In this document: positions 1-6,977 of the stretch, in pieces
How positions within the stretch are numbered: position 1 is the first letter of the stretch
How the letters are laid out: every line of letters starts with the position of its first letter
Assembly: GCF_017916475.1 (NCBI RefSeq)
Contig: NZ_JAFMTB010000004.1
Coordinates: 62,001 to 126,000 of the forward strand
DNA: 64,000 bases
DNA from: Patulibacter sp. SYSU D01012
GTDB lineage: Bacteria; Actinomycetota; Thermoleophilia; Solirubrobacterales; Solirubrobacteraceae
Direction: 5' to 3'
Program-made: the position numbers and the translations under genes
The notes under the pieces: model-generated
What the model was told of the DNA's origin: nothing
Seen by the model: only the letters and a program-made list of their open reading frames with translations
The model's database searches: none

Positions 1-37
1 GGCGGGCCGGCGGGCCGGCCGCCGCCCGGGGCCGCGG

Positions 38-940
38 TCAGTCCTTCAGCAGGCGGGAGAGCCGGCGGTCCTTGTACGGCTTGTCGCCCGTCTGGCAGTG
101 CGGGCAGTACGCCATCTCGTCGTCCTCGTAGTGGACGGCCAGGATCTCGGTGCCGCAGCGCGGGCACGGCTTCCCCACGTGCCGGTGGACCTTGAGCGGC
201 AGGGGCAGCTTGTCCTTCAGCGGCAGCGCGAGCGTCTCCTCGTACGTCGCGAGCGCGGCGCCCAGCACGGTGCGCATCGCCTCGCGCAGACGCGCGCGCT
301 CCTCGTCGTCGAGGTCGCCGCACCGGCGCAGGGGCGCGAGCCGGGCCTCCCACAGGATCTCGTCGGCCCACGACCGGCCGATGCCGGCGATGACGCGCTG
401 GTCGCGGATGGCCCCGCGCAGCGTGCGGCGCGGCGGCAGCAGGGCGCCGAGCTCGGGCGGGTCGGGCCACGCCTCGGGCCCCAGCGTCGTCAGCGTCTCG
501 TCGGCCGCCAGGTCGGCCGGCCGCAGCAGGCGCCCCCACGCGGCCTGCTTCGTGCCGAACTCGCGCAGGCGCAGCTCGCGCTCGCCCTCGTGCCCGTCGG
601 CGCCGCCCTCGAGCCGCACGACGATGCGCGCGGTGCGGTCGCGCAGCGTCGCGCGGGTCTCCCACAGCTGCAGGCGGCCGGCGCTCATCAGGTGCATCAG
701 CAGCGTCGCCCGACCCTCGTCCTCGCCCGCCGGGCCCAGCCCGCCGCCCGAGAACGTGACGAGCAGCAGCTTGCCGCGGCGGCCGACGGCCTCGAGCGTC
801 GCGCCGGCGAGCGCGTCGAGCGACGGCCGGAACGTCTGCATCGTCGCTAGCCCGGGCGCCCGGGCGCTGTCGACCGTGGCCCCGCGCACGGCGGCGTCGA
901 CGAGCCGCGCGGTGATCTCGACCTCGGGCAGCTCGGGCAC
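38..940 (-). CDS. Fpg/Nei family DNA glycosylase
   Basis: This protein should excise oxidised bases in base-excision repair. It opens with PELPEVE, the Fpg/Nei N-terminus in which the proline left after Met removal is the nucleophile and the next Glu is catalytic. RGKLL near residue 57 fits the conserved Lys loop. A C-terminal zinc finger has the pattern CX2C-X16-CX2C (Cys259, 262, 279, 282). The finger arginine that contacts the lesion in E. coli Fpg/Nei is not seen; the segment before the third Cys reads EDDEMAY, so substrate preference may differ. The 300-residue length is usual. The GTG start lies one base after the stop of the upstream phosphatase gene, so the two are probably co-translated. 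Confidence 0.9.
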   Translation of the reverse strand: MPELPEVEITARLVDAAVRGATVDSARAPGLATMQTFRPSLDALAGATLEAVGRRGKLLLVTFSGGGLGPAGEDEGRATLLMHLMSAGRLQLWETRATLRDRTARIVVRLEGGADGHEGERELRLREFGTKQAAWGRLLRPADLAADETLTTLGPEAWPDPPELGALLPPRRTLRGAIRDQRVIAGIGRSWADEILWEARLAPLRRCGDLDDEERARLREAMRTVLGAALATYEETLALPLKDKLPLPLKVHRHVGKPCPRCGTEILAVHYEDDEMAYCPHCQTGDKPYKDRRLSRLLKD

Positions 941-941
941 G

Positions 942-1400
942 TCAGGCCCCGATCCGCTCGAGGTCGGCCGGGCGCAGCAGCGCCTCCAGCTCGGGCGCGC
1001 CCTCCCCCACGCGCACCGCGGCGAGGCCGCCCTTGCGCAGGCGGATCCGGGCGCCGGTCAGGTCGTGCACCACCTGCGACAGGTCCGGCTCGTGGCCGGT
1101 CAGCAGGACGACGTCGCCCAGGCCCGCCAGGACGAGCGCCTCGTCGCGGTCCAGCCCGACGATGGCGGCGTGCTCCGCCGGCTCGACGCCCAGCGCCTCC
1201 GCAGCGAGCGTCGCCGTGCGCCACGCCCGCACCTTCGGCGACGCCAGGCTGACGTCGGGCGTCAGCCCGAGGGCCGCGAGCGCCCGCCCGGCCGCCCGCG
1301 CCTGCGCCTCGCCCTTCGCCACCAGGTCGCGGGCACCGTCGGGTCGCGTGGGCTCCTTGTCCTCGGCGGTGCCGTGGCGCAGCAGGAGGAGCAGGCTCAC
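942..1400 (-). CDS. SixA-like histidine phosphatase
   Basis: This is a 152-residue member of the histidine phosphatase (phosphoglycerate-mutase-like) superfamily. The catalytic RHG motif sits at the N-terminus (LLLLLRHGTAEDKEP) and a second histidine lies in LLTGHEPDLSQVV. The short length and the SPKVRAWRTA segment match the SixA group, which in E. coli dephosphorylates phosphohistidine; the substrate here is unknown. The GTG start overlaps the stop of a small upstream reading frame in a GTGA arrangement. It is followed after one base by the DNA glycosylase gene. The longer frame extending upstream has no homology-like content, so I use the GTG directly before SLLLLL. Confidence 0.85.
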   Translation of the reverse strand: MSLLLLLRHGTAEDKEPTRPDGARDLVAKGEAQARAAGRALAALGLTPDVSLASPKVRAWRTATLAAEALGVEPAEHAAIVGLDRDEALVLAGLGDVVLLTGHEPDLSQVVHDLTGARIRLRKGGLAAVRVGEGAPELEALLRPADLERIGA

Positions 1401-1567
1401 GGGCGCGCCACCGTCCCGCCCGCCTCGAAGCGCGGCCCGCGCACCCCGGCGAACGTCCGCGCCGCGGCCCGGGTCCACAGCGCCCGGCCGGCCGCCGCCC
1501 CCGCGCCCGCCGCCGCGACGGCGAGGAGCACGACGACGGGGGCGGGCGGGCCGTGCTCGGCGCTCAT
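1397..1567 (-). CDS. small single-membrane-span protein
   Basis: This 56-residue frame starts with MSAEHGPPAP, has a hydrophobic Val/Leu/Ala/Gly segment at about residues 11-26, then a basic tail with WTRAAARTF. One membrane span with a cytoplasmic tail is the simplest reading. Its stop overlaps the GTG of the phosphatase gene (GTGA), the tight coupling seen throughout this window, and this is the main argument for it being real. I see no Shine-Dalgarno site and recognise no family. It could be a chance frame in GC-rich DNA. Confidence 0.4.
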   Translation of the reverse strand: MSAEHGPPAPVVVLLAVAAAGAGAAAGRALWTRAAARTFAGVRGPRFEAGGTVARP

Positions 1568-1730
1568 GGGCCCAGCATACGCCCGGCGCCGCGGGGCCCC
1601 GGGGGACGCGCGCGGGACGGGCGTCGGACGCCCCGCCGCGCCGCGTGCGTCGCCGCTGCCGCCGCTCGCGCCCGCGCCCGGCGCCCGCGGACGCGCCCGA
1701 CGGCCCCACGACGGCCGCGGTACCGCTCGG

Positions 1731-1736
1731 TACCAT
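1731..1736 (+). promoter_or_regulatory. -10 element of the APH-like kinase gene
   Basis: TACCAT ends 7 bases before the ATG at 1744, the spacing of a leaderless transcript. It overlaps an alternative ATG at 1735, which would then lie upstream of the transcript, so I start the gene at 1744. Confidence 0.5.
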
Positions 1737-1743
1737 GCCGCGC

Positions 1744-2826
1744 ATGGGAGAGAGCCCGCTCGTCGTCGACACCCCGGAGGAGGCGGCCGCGCTCGACCGG
1801 CCGCCGCTGCTCGTCCGCCGGCCGCTCGAGGCGATCCTCGACGCCGCCGGCATCGGCACGGGGCCGCTGGACGCCGAGATGATCGGCGACGGCCACAGCA
1901 ACATCACCTACCTCGTCCGTCGCGAGGGCGCCGAGGTGGTGCTGCGCCGCCCGCCGCGCCCGCCGCTGCCGCCGAGCGCCCACGACGTCGTCCGCGAGGC
2001 CCGTCTGCTGCAGGCGCTCGAGGGCCACGCGGTGCGCACCCCGCGGGTCCTGCTCCTGCACGAGGACGCGGCGCCGCTCGGCGTGCCGTTCTACGTCATG
2101 GCGTTCGAGCGCGGCGACGTGCTCGGCCAGGAGCTGCCCGCGCGCTTCGCCGACCCGGGTGACCCGGCGCGGATCGGCGACGAGCTCGTCGACGCGCTCG
2201 TCGAGCTGCACGCCGTGGACTGGCGCGCGGCCGGGCTGGACTGGTTCGGCAAGGGCGACGACCGCTACCTGGAGCGGCAGCTGCGGCGCTTCGGCGGCAT
2301 CTGGGACGCCACGCGCACCCGCGACGTGCCCGAGGTGGAGGAGGCCGCGGCGTGGCTGGCCGCCCACCGCCCCCGGCAGCGCGAGTCGACCCTCGTCCAC
2401 GGCGACTACCGCCTGGGCAACGTCCTCTTCGCCCCCGATCCCGCGCCGCGCCTGGGCGCGATCTTCGACTGGGAGCTGTCGACGATCGGCGACCCGCTCG
2501 CGGACCTGGGCTACCTGACCGCGACGTACGCGACGGCCGACGGGCCGCAGAGCCCGCTCGCCGAGCTGTCGACCGTCACCGCGCGGCCGGGCTTCCCCGA
2601 CCGCGCCGGCCTCGTCGCCCGCTACGCCGAGCGCTCGGGCCGCGACGTCGGCGACATCCGCTGGTACGAGGCCCTGGCCAGCTGGAAGGCCGCCGTGTTC
2701 CTCGAGGCCTCCTACGCCCGGCATCTGGCGGGGACGACGGACGACCCGTACTTCGCCCGCCTGGGCGAGGTCGTGCCCGCGCTCGGGCGCCTGGCGCTGC
2801 AGGCCGCCGAGGGGACGACGGCGTGA
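1744..2826 (+). CDS. APH-family phosphotransferase (ACAD10-like)
   Basis: This 360-residue protein belongs to the aminoglycoside-phosphotransferase/choline-kinase fold. The catalytic-loop motif HGDYRLGN is at about residues 219-226 and the metal-binding DWE at about 242. N-terminal GDGHSNITYLV resembles the nucleotide loop of the branch related to the kinase domain of mammalian ACAD10/ACAD11, not of antibiotic kinases. The substrate is not evident; a hydroxyacyl-CoA or other metabolite is possible by analogy. Its stop overlaps the GTG of the HAD phosphatase gene (GTGA), so a kinase and a phosphatase are made together. I chose ATG 1744 over ATG 1735 because of the -10 hexamer. Confidence 0.85.
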   Translation: MGESPLVVDTPEEAAALDRPPLLVRRPLEAILDAAGIGTGPLDAEMIGDGHSNITYLVRREGAEVVLRRPPRPPLPPSAHDVVREARLLQALEGHAVRTPRVLLLHEDAAPLGVPFYVMAFERGDVLGQELPARFADPGDPARIGDELVDALVELHAVDWRAAGLDWFGKGDDRYLERQLRRFGGIWDATRTRDVPEVEEAAAWLAAHRPRQRESTLVHGDYRLGNVLFAPDPAPRLGAIFDWELSTIGDPLADLGYLTATYATADGPQSPLAELSTVTARPGFPDRAGLVARYAERSGRDVGDIRWYEALASWKAAVFLEASYARHLAGTTDDPYFARLGEVVPALGRLALQAAEGTTA

Positions 2827-3458
2827 GCGCCGCCGACGCCCCGCACCGCGGCCTGCTGATCGACTTCGGCGGCGTCCTGACGAGCAACGTGTTCGCGGCC
2901 TTCGCGGCCTTCGCCGCCGCCGAGGGCCTGGAGCCCGAGGCCGTCGCGGAGTCCTTCCGCCGGGACCGCGAGGCGCGGCAGCTCCTGAAGGACCTGGAGA
3001 GCGGCGCCATCGACACCGCCGCGTTCGCCGGCCCGTTCGCGGCCAAGCTCGGCCTGGCCCCGGACCGCGCGGACGGGCTCGTCGGCCGGATGTTCGCGGC
3101 GCTGCGCGCGGACGAGGCGATGGTCGGCGCCGTGCGCCGGGCGAAGGCCGCCGGCGTCCGCACGGCGCTCGTCTCCAACTCGTGGGGCGACGGCATGCGC
3201 TACGACGAGGAGCTGCTGCGGGACGGCTTCGACGCCGTCGTGCTGAGCCACGAGCTGCGGATCCGCAAGCCCGATCCGGGCATGTTCCTGGCGGCGACCG
3301 AGCGGCTGGGCCTGCCGCCGGAGACGTGCGTCTTCGTCGACGACCTGCCGTTCAACCTGGAGCCCGCCGCCGCGCTGGGCATGGCCACGGTGCTGCACCG
3401 CGACGCCGCGACGACGCTGCCGCGGCTCGAGACGCTGCTGGGCGTGGCCCTGCGCTGA
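2823..3458 (+). CDS. HAD-family phosphatase (epoxide-hydrolase N-terminal-like)
   Basis: This is a 211-residue haloacid-dehalogenase hydrolase of subfamily IA. Motif I is DFGGVLT (Asp14 the nucleophile) with Gly where most phosphatases have the second Asp, a variant known from the N-terminal phosphatase of soluble epoxide hydrolase and from ACAD10. Motif II lies in ALVSNSW, motif III in RKPDPGMF (Lys about 149), and motif IV in FVDDLPFN. It starts with GTG overlapping the kinase stop by four bases. The pair recreates, as separate genes in reversed order, the HAD and APH domains fused in ACAD10. Confidence 0.88.
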   Translation: MSAADAPHRGLLIDFGGVLTSNVFAAFAAFAAAEGLEPEAVAESFRRDREARQLLKDLESGAIDTAAFAGPFAAKLGLAPDRADGLVGRMFAALRADEAMVGAVRRAKAAGVRTALVSNSWGDGMRYDEELLRDGFDAVVLSHELRIRKPDPGMFLAATERLGLPPETCVFVDDLPFNLEPAAALGMATVLHRDAATTLPRLETLLGVALR

Positions 3459-3469
3459 GTCGCCGCCGG

Positions 3470-3494
3470 CGGGGCGGGCACGACGCCCGCCCCG
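3470..3494. terminator. hairpin between convergent genes
   Basis: A perfect 10-bp GC stem with a 5-base loop (acgac) lies between the HAD gene and the convergent aldehyde dehydrogenase gene and could act on both strands. No clear U-run follows. Confidence 0.55.
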
Positions 3495-3506
3495 CCCCGT
3501 CGGCGC

Positions 3507-5057
3507 TCAGTCCCGCGTGCCGCGCCCGTAGAAGAAGCGCACCACGCGGCCCAGCAGCTTGAACCCGCGGCCGTTGTACGGGTAGGTCTGGGGCTCCTTG
3601 CGCAGGTGGTACTTCGAGACCATGATCGTCTGCGTCGCGCAGTACTTGCGGATGCCGGGCGCGCCGTGGCGGGCGCCCAGGCCCGAGTCCTTCCAGCCGC
3701 CCATCGGCGCCTCGAGCGCGGCGTACGAGACGAGCGAGTCGTTCACGTTGACCGTGCCGGCCTGGATGCGCCGCGCGATCTGCTCGCCCTTGTGCACGTC
3801 CTTCGTGAAGACGGAGGCCATCAGGCCGTAGGGGCTGTCGTTCGCCAGCCGGATGGCCTCCTCGGTGTCGGCCACCTTCATGATCGGCAGCGTCGGCCCG
3901 AACGTCTCCTCGGTCATGCACTCCATGGAGTGGTCGACGTCGGTCAGCACCGTCGGCGGGTACCACCAGCCGGGACGGCTCGGGTCCGGATCGCCGCCGG
4001 CGATGATCGTGGCGCCCTTGCGCCGCGCGTCCTCGACGTGCTCCGTCACCGTCTCGACCTGCCCGGCCGTCGTCAGCGCGCCGACCTCGGTGGACGCCGG
4101 GCCCGTCGGCCGGCCGTTGCGCAGCGTCTTCGCCTTCTTCGCGACCTTGGCGACGAACTCGTCGTAGACCGGCGCCTCGACGTACACGCGCTCGACCGAG
4201 ATGCAGGTCTGGCCCGTGTTGAACATCGAGTAGTAGAGCGCGTGGTTGGCGGCGCGCTCCAGGTCGGCGTCGGCGCAGACGATGAACGGGTCCTTGCCGC
4301 CGAGCTCGAGCGAGCAGGGGATGAGCCGCTCGCCGCAGCGCGCGCCGATCCGCCGGCCGACGGGCGTGGAGCCCGTGAACATGATCATGTCGACGACGTC
4401 GATGATCGCGTCGCCCAGGACGGAGCCCTTCCCGGTGAGCACCTGCAGGACGCCGTCGGGCAGGCCGCACTCCTTGAGCGCGCGGGCCATCAGCAGCGAC
4501 GTCAGCGGCGTCTTCTCGGCGGGCTTGAGCAGGACGCTGTTGCCGGCCATGAGCGCCGGGATGCAGTCGCCGAAGCCGTTCGTGAAGGGGTAGTTCCACG
4601 GGGCGATGACGCCGACCAGGCCGAGCGGCGCGTAGCGCGTGACGACCTTCTTGCCCTTCAGCAGCGGCGCGGAGACCTTGATCCGCTCGTCCGCCAGGTA
4701 GCCGGCGGCCTCGTCGGCCCAGAACCCGAAGGCGGACGCGGCGTAGAGGACCTCGGCCATCTGCGCGTCCTCCCAGGCCTTGCCGGTCTCGGAGACGATC
4801 GTGGCGATGAGCTCGTCCGCGTGGTCCGTGACCCACTTCTGGGCGCGGCGCATCACGCGGGCGCGGCCCTCGAAGCCGAGCGCCTCCCACGCCGGCTGGA
4901 CGGCGCGGCCACGGGCGGCGGCGCGCCGGGCGTCCTCGGGGCCGAGCTCGTCGACCCACGCGATCGTCTCGCCGGTCGCCGGATCGACGACGGGCGTCTG
5001 GCCGGCGTGCTCCTCGGCCTCGGACCCGCGGGCGGGCGCCTGCTGCTGGGTGCTCAT
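3507..5057 (-). CDS. NAD(P)-dependent aldehyde dehydrogenase
   Basis: This 516-residue enzyme oxidises an aldehyde to its acid. It shows the full family set: APWNYPF near residue 150, the cofactor loop FTGSTPVGRR, the general base Glu in LELGGKDPF (about 251) and catalytic Cys in GQTCISVERV (about 285). Overall features resemble the succinate-semialdehyde/aromatic aldehyde dehydrogenase groups, but the substrate cannot be fixed from sequence. It appears monocistronic: a -10 hexamer sits 6 bases before ATG and a hairpin follows the stop. The C-terminus carries a basic tail (NGRGFKLLGRVVRFFYGRGTRD region) beyond the catalytic core. Confidence 0.92.
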   Translation of the reverse strand: MSTQQQAPARGSEAEEHAGQTPVVDPATGETIAWVDELGPEDARRAAARGRAVQPAWEALGFEGRARVMRRAQKWVTDHADELIATIVSETGKAWEDAQMAEVLYAASAFGFWADEAAGYLADERIKVSAPLLKGKKVVTRYAPLGLVGVIAPWNYPFTNGFGDCIPALMAGNSVLLKPAEKTPLTSLLMARALKECGLPDGVLQVLTGKGSVLGDAIIDVVDMIMFTGSTPVGRRIGARCGERLIPCSLELGGKDPFIVCADADLERAANHALYYSMFNTGQTCISVERVYVEAPVYDEFVAKVAKKAKTLRNGRPTGPASTEVGALTTAGQVETVTEHVEDARRKGATIIAGGDPDPSRPGWWYPPTVLTDVDHSMECMTEETFGPTLPIMKVADTEEAIRLANDSPYGLMASVFTKDVHKGEQIARRIQAGTVNVNDSLVSYAALEAPMGGWKDSGLGARHGAPGIRKYCATQTIMVSKYHLRKEPQTYPYNGRGFKLLGRVVRFFYGRGTRD

Positions 5058-5063
5058 GTCGCA

Positions 5064-5069
5064 ACCCTA
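5064..5069 (-). promoter_or_regulatory. -10 element of the aldehyde dehydrogenase gene
   Basis: On the minus strand TAGGGT ends 6 bases before the ATG at 5057, which predicts a leaderless or nearly leaderless mRNA. Confidence 0.5.
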
Positions 5070-5101
5070 GCGGCTGCGCGCCCCCCGGGCGACGAAAGAT
5101 G

Positions 5102-5133
5102 ACGCCGCCGTCACGTTTGCGCGACGGCGGCGT
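5102..5133. terminator. 11-bp stem-loop
   Basis: A perfect 11-bp stem (ACGCCGCCGTC with its complement) encloses a 10-base loop (acgtttgcgc). It is the second of two hairpins after the cyclophilin gene and sits just upstream of the aldehyde dehydrogenase promoter, so it could insulate the two units. Confidence 0.5.
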
Positions 5134-5146
5134 GCGTACGGCGGCT

Positions 5147-5168
5147 CGCCCGGCCCGCGGGCCGGGCG
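5147..5168. terminator. palindromic hairpin after the cyclophilin gene
   Basis: A perfect 22-bp GC palindrome lies 8 bases beyond the stop of the minus-strand cyclophilin gene. It is likely a transcription terminator without a U-tract. Confidence 0.5.
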
Positions 5169-5176
5169 GCGCCGGA

Positions 5177-5635
5177 TCAGCCCTCGACCGAGATCGTGCG
5201 GATCTCGATGGGCGTCACGGGGCGGTCGCCCGGGCCCGTCTGCGTCGTGCCGATGCGCTGGACGACGTCCTCGCCGGCCGTGACCTGGCCGAAGGCGGTG
5301 TGCTTGCCGTCGAGCCACGGGGTCGACTCGGCGGTGACGATGAAGAACTGCGAGCCGTTCGTGTTCGGCCCGGCGTTCGCCATCGCGAGCGTGCCGCGGA
5401 CGATCTTGTGGTCGTTGATCTCGTCCTCGAACGTGTAGCCCGGGCCGCCGGTGCCGGTGCCCTGCGGGCACCCGCCCTGGATCATGAAGTCCGGGATGAC
5501 CCGGTGGAAGATCAGGCCGTCGTAGAAGCCGTCGGCCGAGAGCTTCTTGAAGTTCTCGACGGTCTTCGGCGCGTCGGCGTCGAACAGCTCGACGACGACG
5601 TCGCCCTCGCTGGTGCTGATGGTGGCGGTGCTCAC
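5177..5635 (-). CDS. cyclophilin-type peptidyl-prolyl isomerase
   Basis: This 152-residue single-domain cyclophilin should catalyse proline isomerisation in the cytoplasm, since no signal peptide is visible. Active-site motifs are [13 protein letters not shown] (the catalytic Arg) and SQFFIVT, with [12 protein letters not shown] near the C-terminus. The GTG start is supported by a strong Shine-Dalgarno sequence, GGAGGAG, six bases upstream; this gene therefore has a leader, unlike many neighbours. A -10 candidate lies at 5676-5681. It is followed by two hairpins. Confidence 0.93.
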   Translation of the reverse strand: MSTATISTSEGDVVVELFDADAPKTVENFKKLSADGFYDGLIFHRVIPDFMIQGGCPQGTGTGGPGYTFEDEINDHKIVRGTLAMANAGPNTNGSQFFIVTAESTPWLDGKHTAFGQVTAGEDVVQRIGTTQTGPGDRPVTPIEIRTISVEG

Positions 5636-5675
5636 AGGGCTCCTCCAGGGGTCGGGGTGGAAACCACGACGGCCG

Positions 5676-5681
5676 ACCCTA
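5676..5681 (-). promoter_or_regulatory. -10 element of the cyclophilin gene
   Basis: TAGGGT on the minus strand would give a leader of about 35 bases that contains the GGAGGAG ribosome site. Only the hexamer is convincing; I cannot define a -35 box. Confidence 0.4.
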
Positions 5682-5727
5682 GCGTGCTCGCGGACCCGGG
5701 CGGGCCGCACCGCGCGCGGGCGCGGAG

Positions 5728-5757
5728 CGTCGCGGCCGCCGAGCGGCGGCCGCGACG
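5728..5757. terminator. 13-bp GC hairpin
   Basis: A perfect 13-bp stem with the tetraloop GAGC lies immediately after the stop of the minus-strand zinc-ribbon gene. It is the longest perfect hairpin in this part of the window and a strong terminator candidate. Confidence 0.6.
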
Positions 5758-5760
5758 CGA

Positions 5761-6897
5761 TCAGCGCGTGGCGACGAGCTCCTTCAGCCCGACCTCGAGC
5801 GGCGACTTCGTCACCCACACGAGGACGTGGCGGTACTTCTTCGCGCCGTCGGCCGCCGAGGCGAGCGTGATCGTCGTGCCCGACGCGCCCTTGGCGACGG
5901 CGGTCTGGCTGGCGATCGTGTCCCAGCCCGGCGACGTCGCCTCGGGCGGGAGCGTCTGCTTCGTGGTGCCGTAGACCTTGACCGAGACGCCGCTCGTGGC
6001 CGTCACGACCTTCAGCGTCTTGACGGCGGTCGGGTCGTTGAAGTCCAGGACGTAGCCGAAGCCGCCCGTCGAGCCCTCGGCGAGCGTCACCTTCCACGAC
6101 GTCGAGGCGTTGCCGTCGATGGCGGCCTTCTCGTCGGTGAAGTCGGCGATGATCCCCGCGGGGTCGTACAGCGAGCCCTGGCCGGGCGCGAAGGTGATCG
6201 GCCCCGACTGGTCGGCGTCGTCGTCCTTCGTGCCGCCCGAGTCCTTCGTGCCGCCGGACCCCTTGGAGCCGCCGGTCCCGCCCGTCCCGCCGGTGGAGCC
6301 GGACCCGCCGGTGGAGCCGCCCGTCGAGCCGGAGCCGCCGGTGGAGCCCCCCGTCGAGCCGGTGGAGCCGGAGGTGCCGCCCGACCCCGCCGACGAGGAG
6401 CCGCCGCCGGAGGAGGACGAGCCGGAGCCGCCGCCGGACGTGCCCAGGCCCTGGTCGGCGCCCGACGTGTCGAGCGACGAGGTGGCCGGGGCGTCGGTGC
6501 CGCCGTCGTCCGCCGCCGGCGGATCGTCCGTCGTCGGGGTGGCAGCGGGCGGCGTCGTCGGGGTGGTGGTCGCGGGCGCCGGGGTGGTCGGCGCCGCGGC
6601 GATCACCGGCGCGGGCGTCGTCGTGGGGACGTTCGCAGCGGACCGCTCGTCGCCCCGCAGCGCCGCGTAGGACGCCGCGGCCGCGCCGCCCGCGAGCAGC
6701 ACGGCCAGGCCGACGGTCAGCCCCGCGGCGCGCAGGCCGGGCAGCCGCTGGCTCGGCTCGGTCAGCCGCACGCCGCAGTTCAGGCACCACTCCTGGTCCG
6801 TCGAGCAGACCGTGCCGCAGCGCTCGCACGCGCGGACCATGGCGCCGGGCGCGGCGTCGGGGGTCTCCTGCAGCTGCTGTCCGTCGGGGCTCGTCAC
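5761..6897 (-). CDS. zinc-ribbon membrane protein with discoidin-like domain
   Basis: This 378-residue protein has four parts. A zinc ribbon ([19 protein letters not shown]) is at about residues 24-42, followed by one membrane span ([21 protein letters not shown]). Next comes a long Thr/Pro then Gly/Ser/Thr linker. The C-terminal domain of about 140 residues contains [11 protein letters not shown] and GYVLDFND, features of F5/8 type C (discoidin-like) domains. The topology suggests a cytoplasmic ribbon and an external carbohydrate- or lipid-binding domain; the function is unknown. The GTG start is chosen because TAGCAT ends 7 bases upstream. A 13-bp hairpin follows the stop. Confidence 0.75.
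   Translation of the reverse strand: MTSPDGQQLQETPDAAPGAMVRACERCGTVCSTDQEWCLNCGVRLTEPSQRLPGLRAAGLTVGLAVLLAGGAAAASYAALRGDERSAANVPTTTPAPVIAAAPTTPAPATTTPTTPPAATPTTDDPPAADDGGTDAPATSSLDTSGADQGLGTSGGGSGSSSSGGGSSSAGSGGTSGSTGSTGGSTGGSGSTGGSTGGSGSTGGTGGTGGSKGSGGTKDSGGTKDDDADQSGPITFAPGQGSLYDPAGIIADFTDEKAAIDGNASTSWKVTLAEGSTGGFGYVLDFNDPTAVKTLKVVTATSGVSVKVYGTTKQTLPPEATSPGWDTIASQTAVAKGASGTTITLASAADGAKKYRHVLVWVTKSPLEVGLKELVATR
6266..6375 (-). repeat. Gly/Ser/Thr-coding tandem repeat
   Basis: Imperfect repeats encode [10 protein letters not shown]-type units in the external linker of the zinc-ribbon protein. The opposite strand reads as a Pro/Glu/Val repeat, which is only its shadow. Such tracts commonly vary in copy number. 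Confidence 0.5.
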
Positions 6898-6904
6898 GGG
6901 GCGA

Positions 6905-6910
6905 ATGCTA
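6905..6910 (-). promoter_or_regulatory. -10 element of the zinc-ribbon gene
   Basis: TAGCAT on the minus strand ends 7 bases before the GTG at 6897; a leaderless transcript is predicted. Confidence 0.5.
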
Positions 6911-6977
6911 CCCGCAGACGCCACCGGGACGCGCCGGTGGAGGACGCCGTGCACGTCGCGCGCGCACGGCGGCGGGC

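Noticed and set aside
6110-6670. A plus-strand frame with repeated Pro-Val-Glu-Pro units
   Set aside because: It is the complement of the Gly/Ser/Thr stalk of the zinc-ribbon protein; the other strand has the zinc ribbon, membrane span and promoter.
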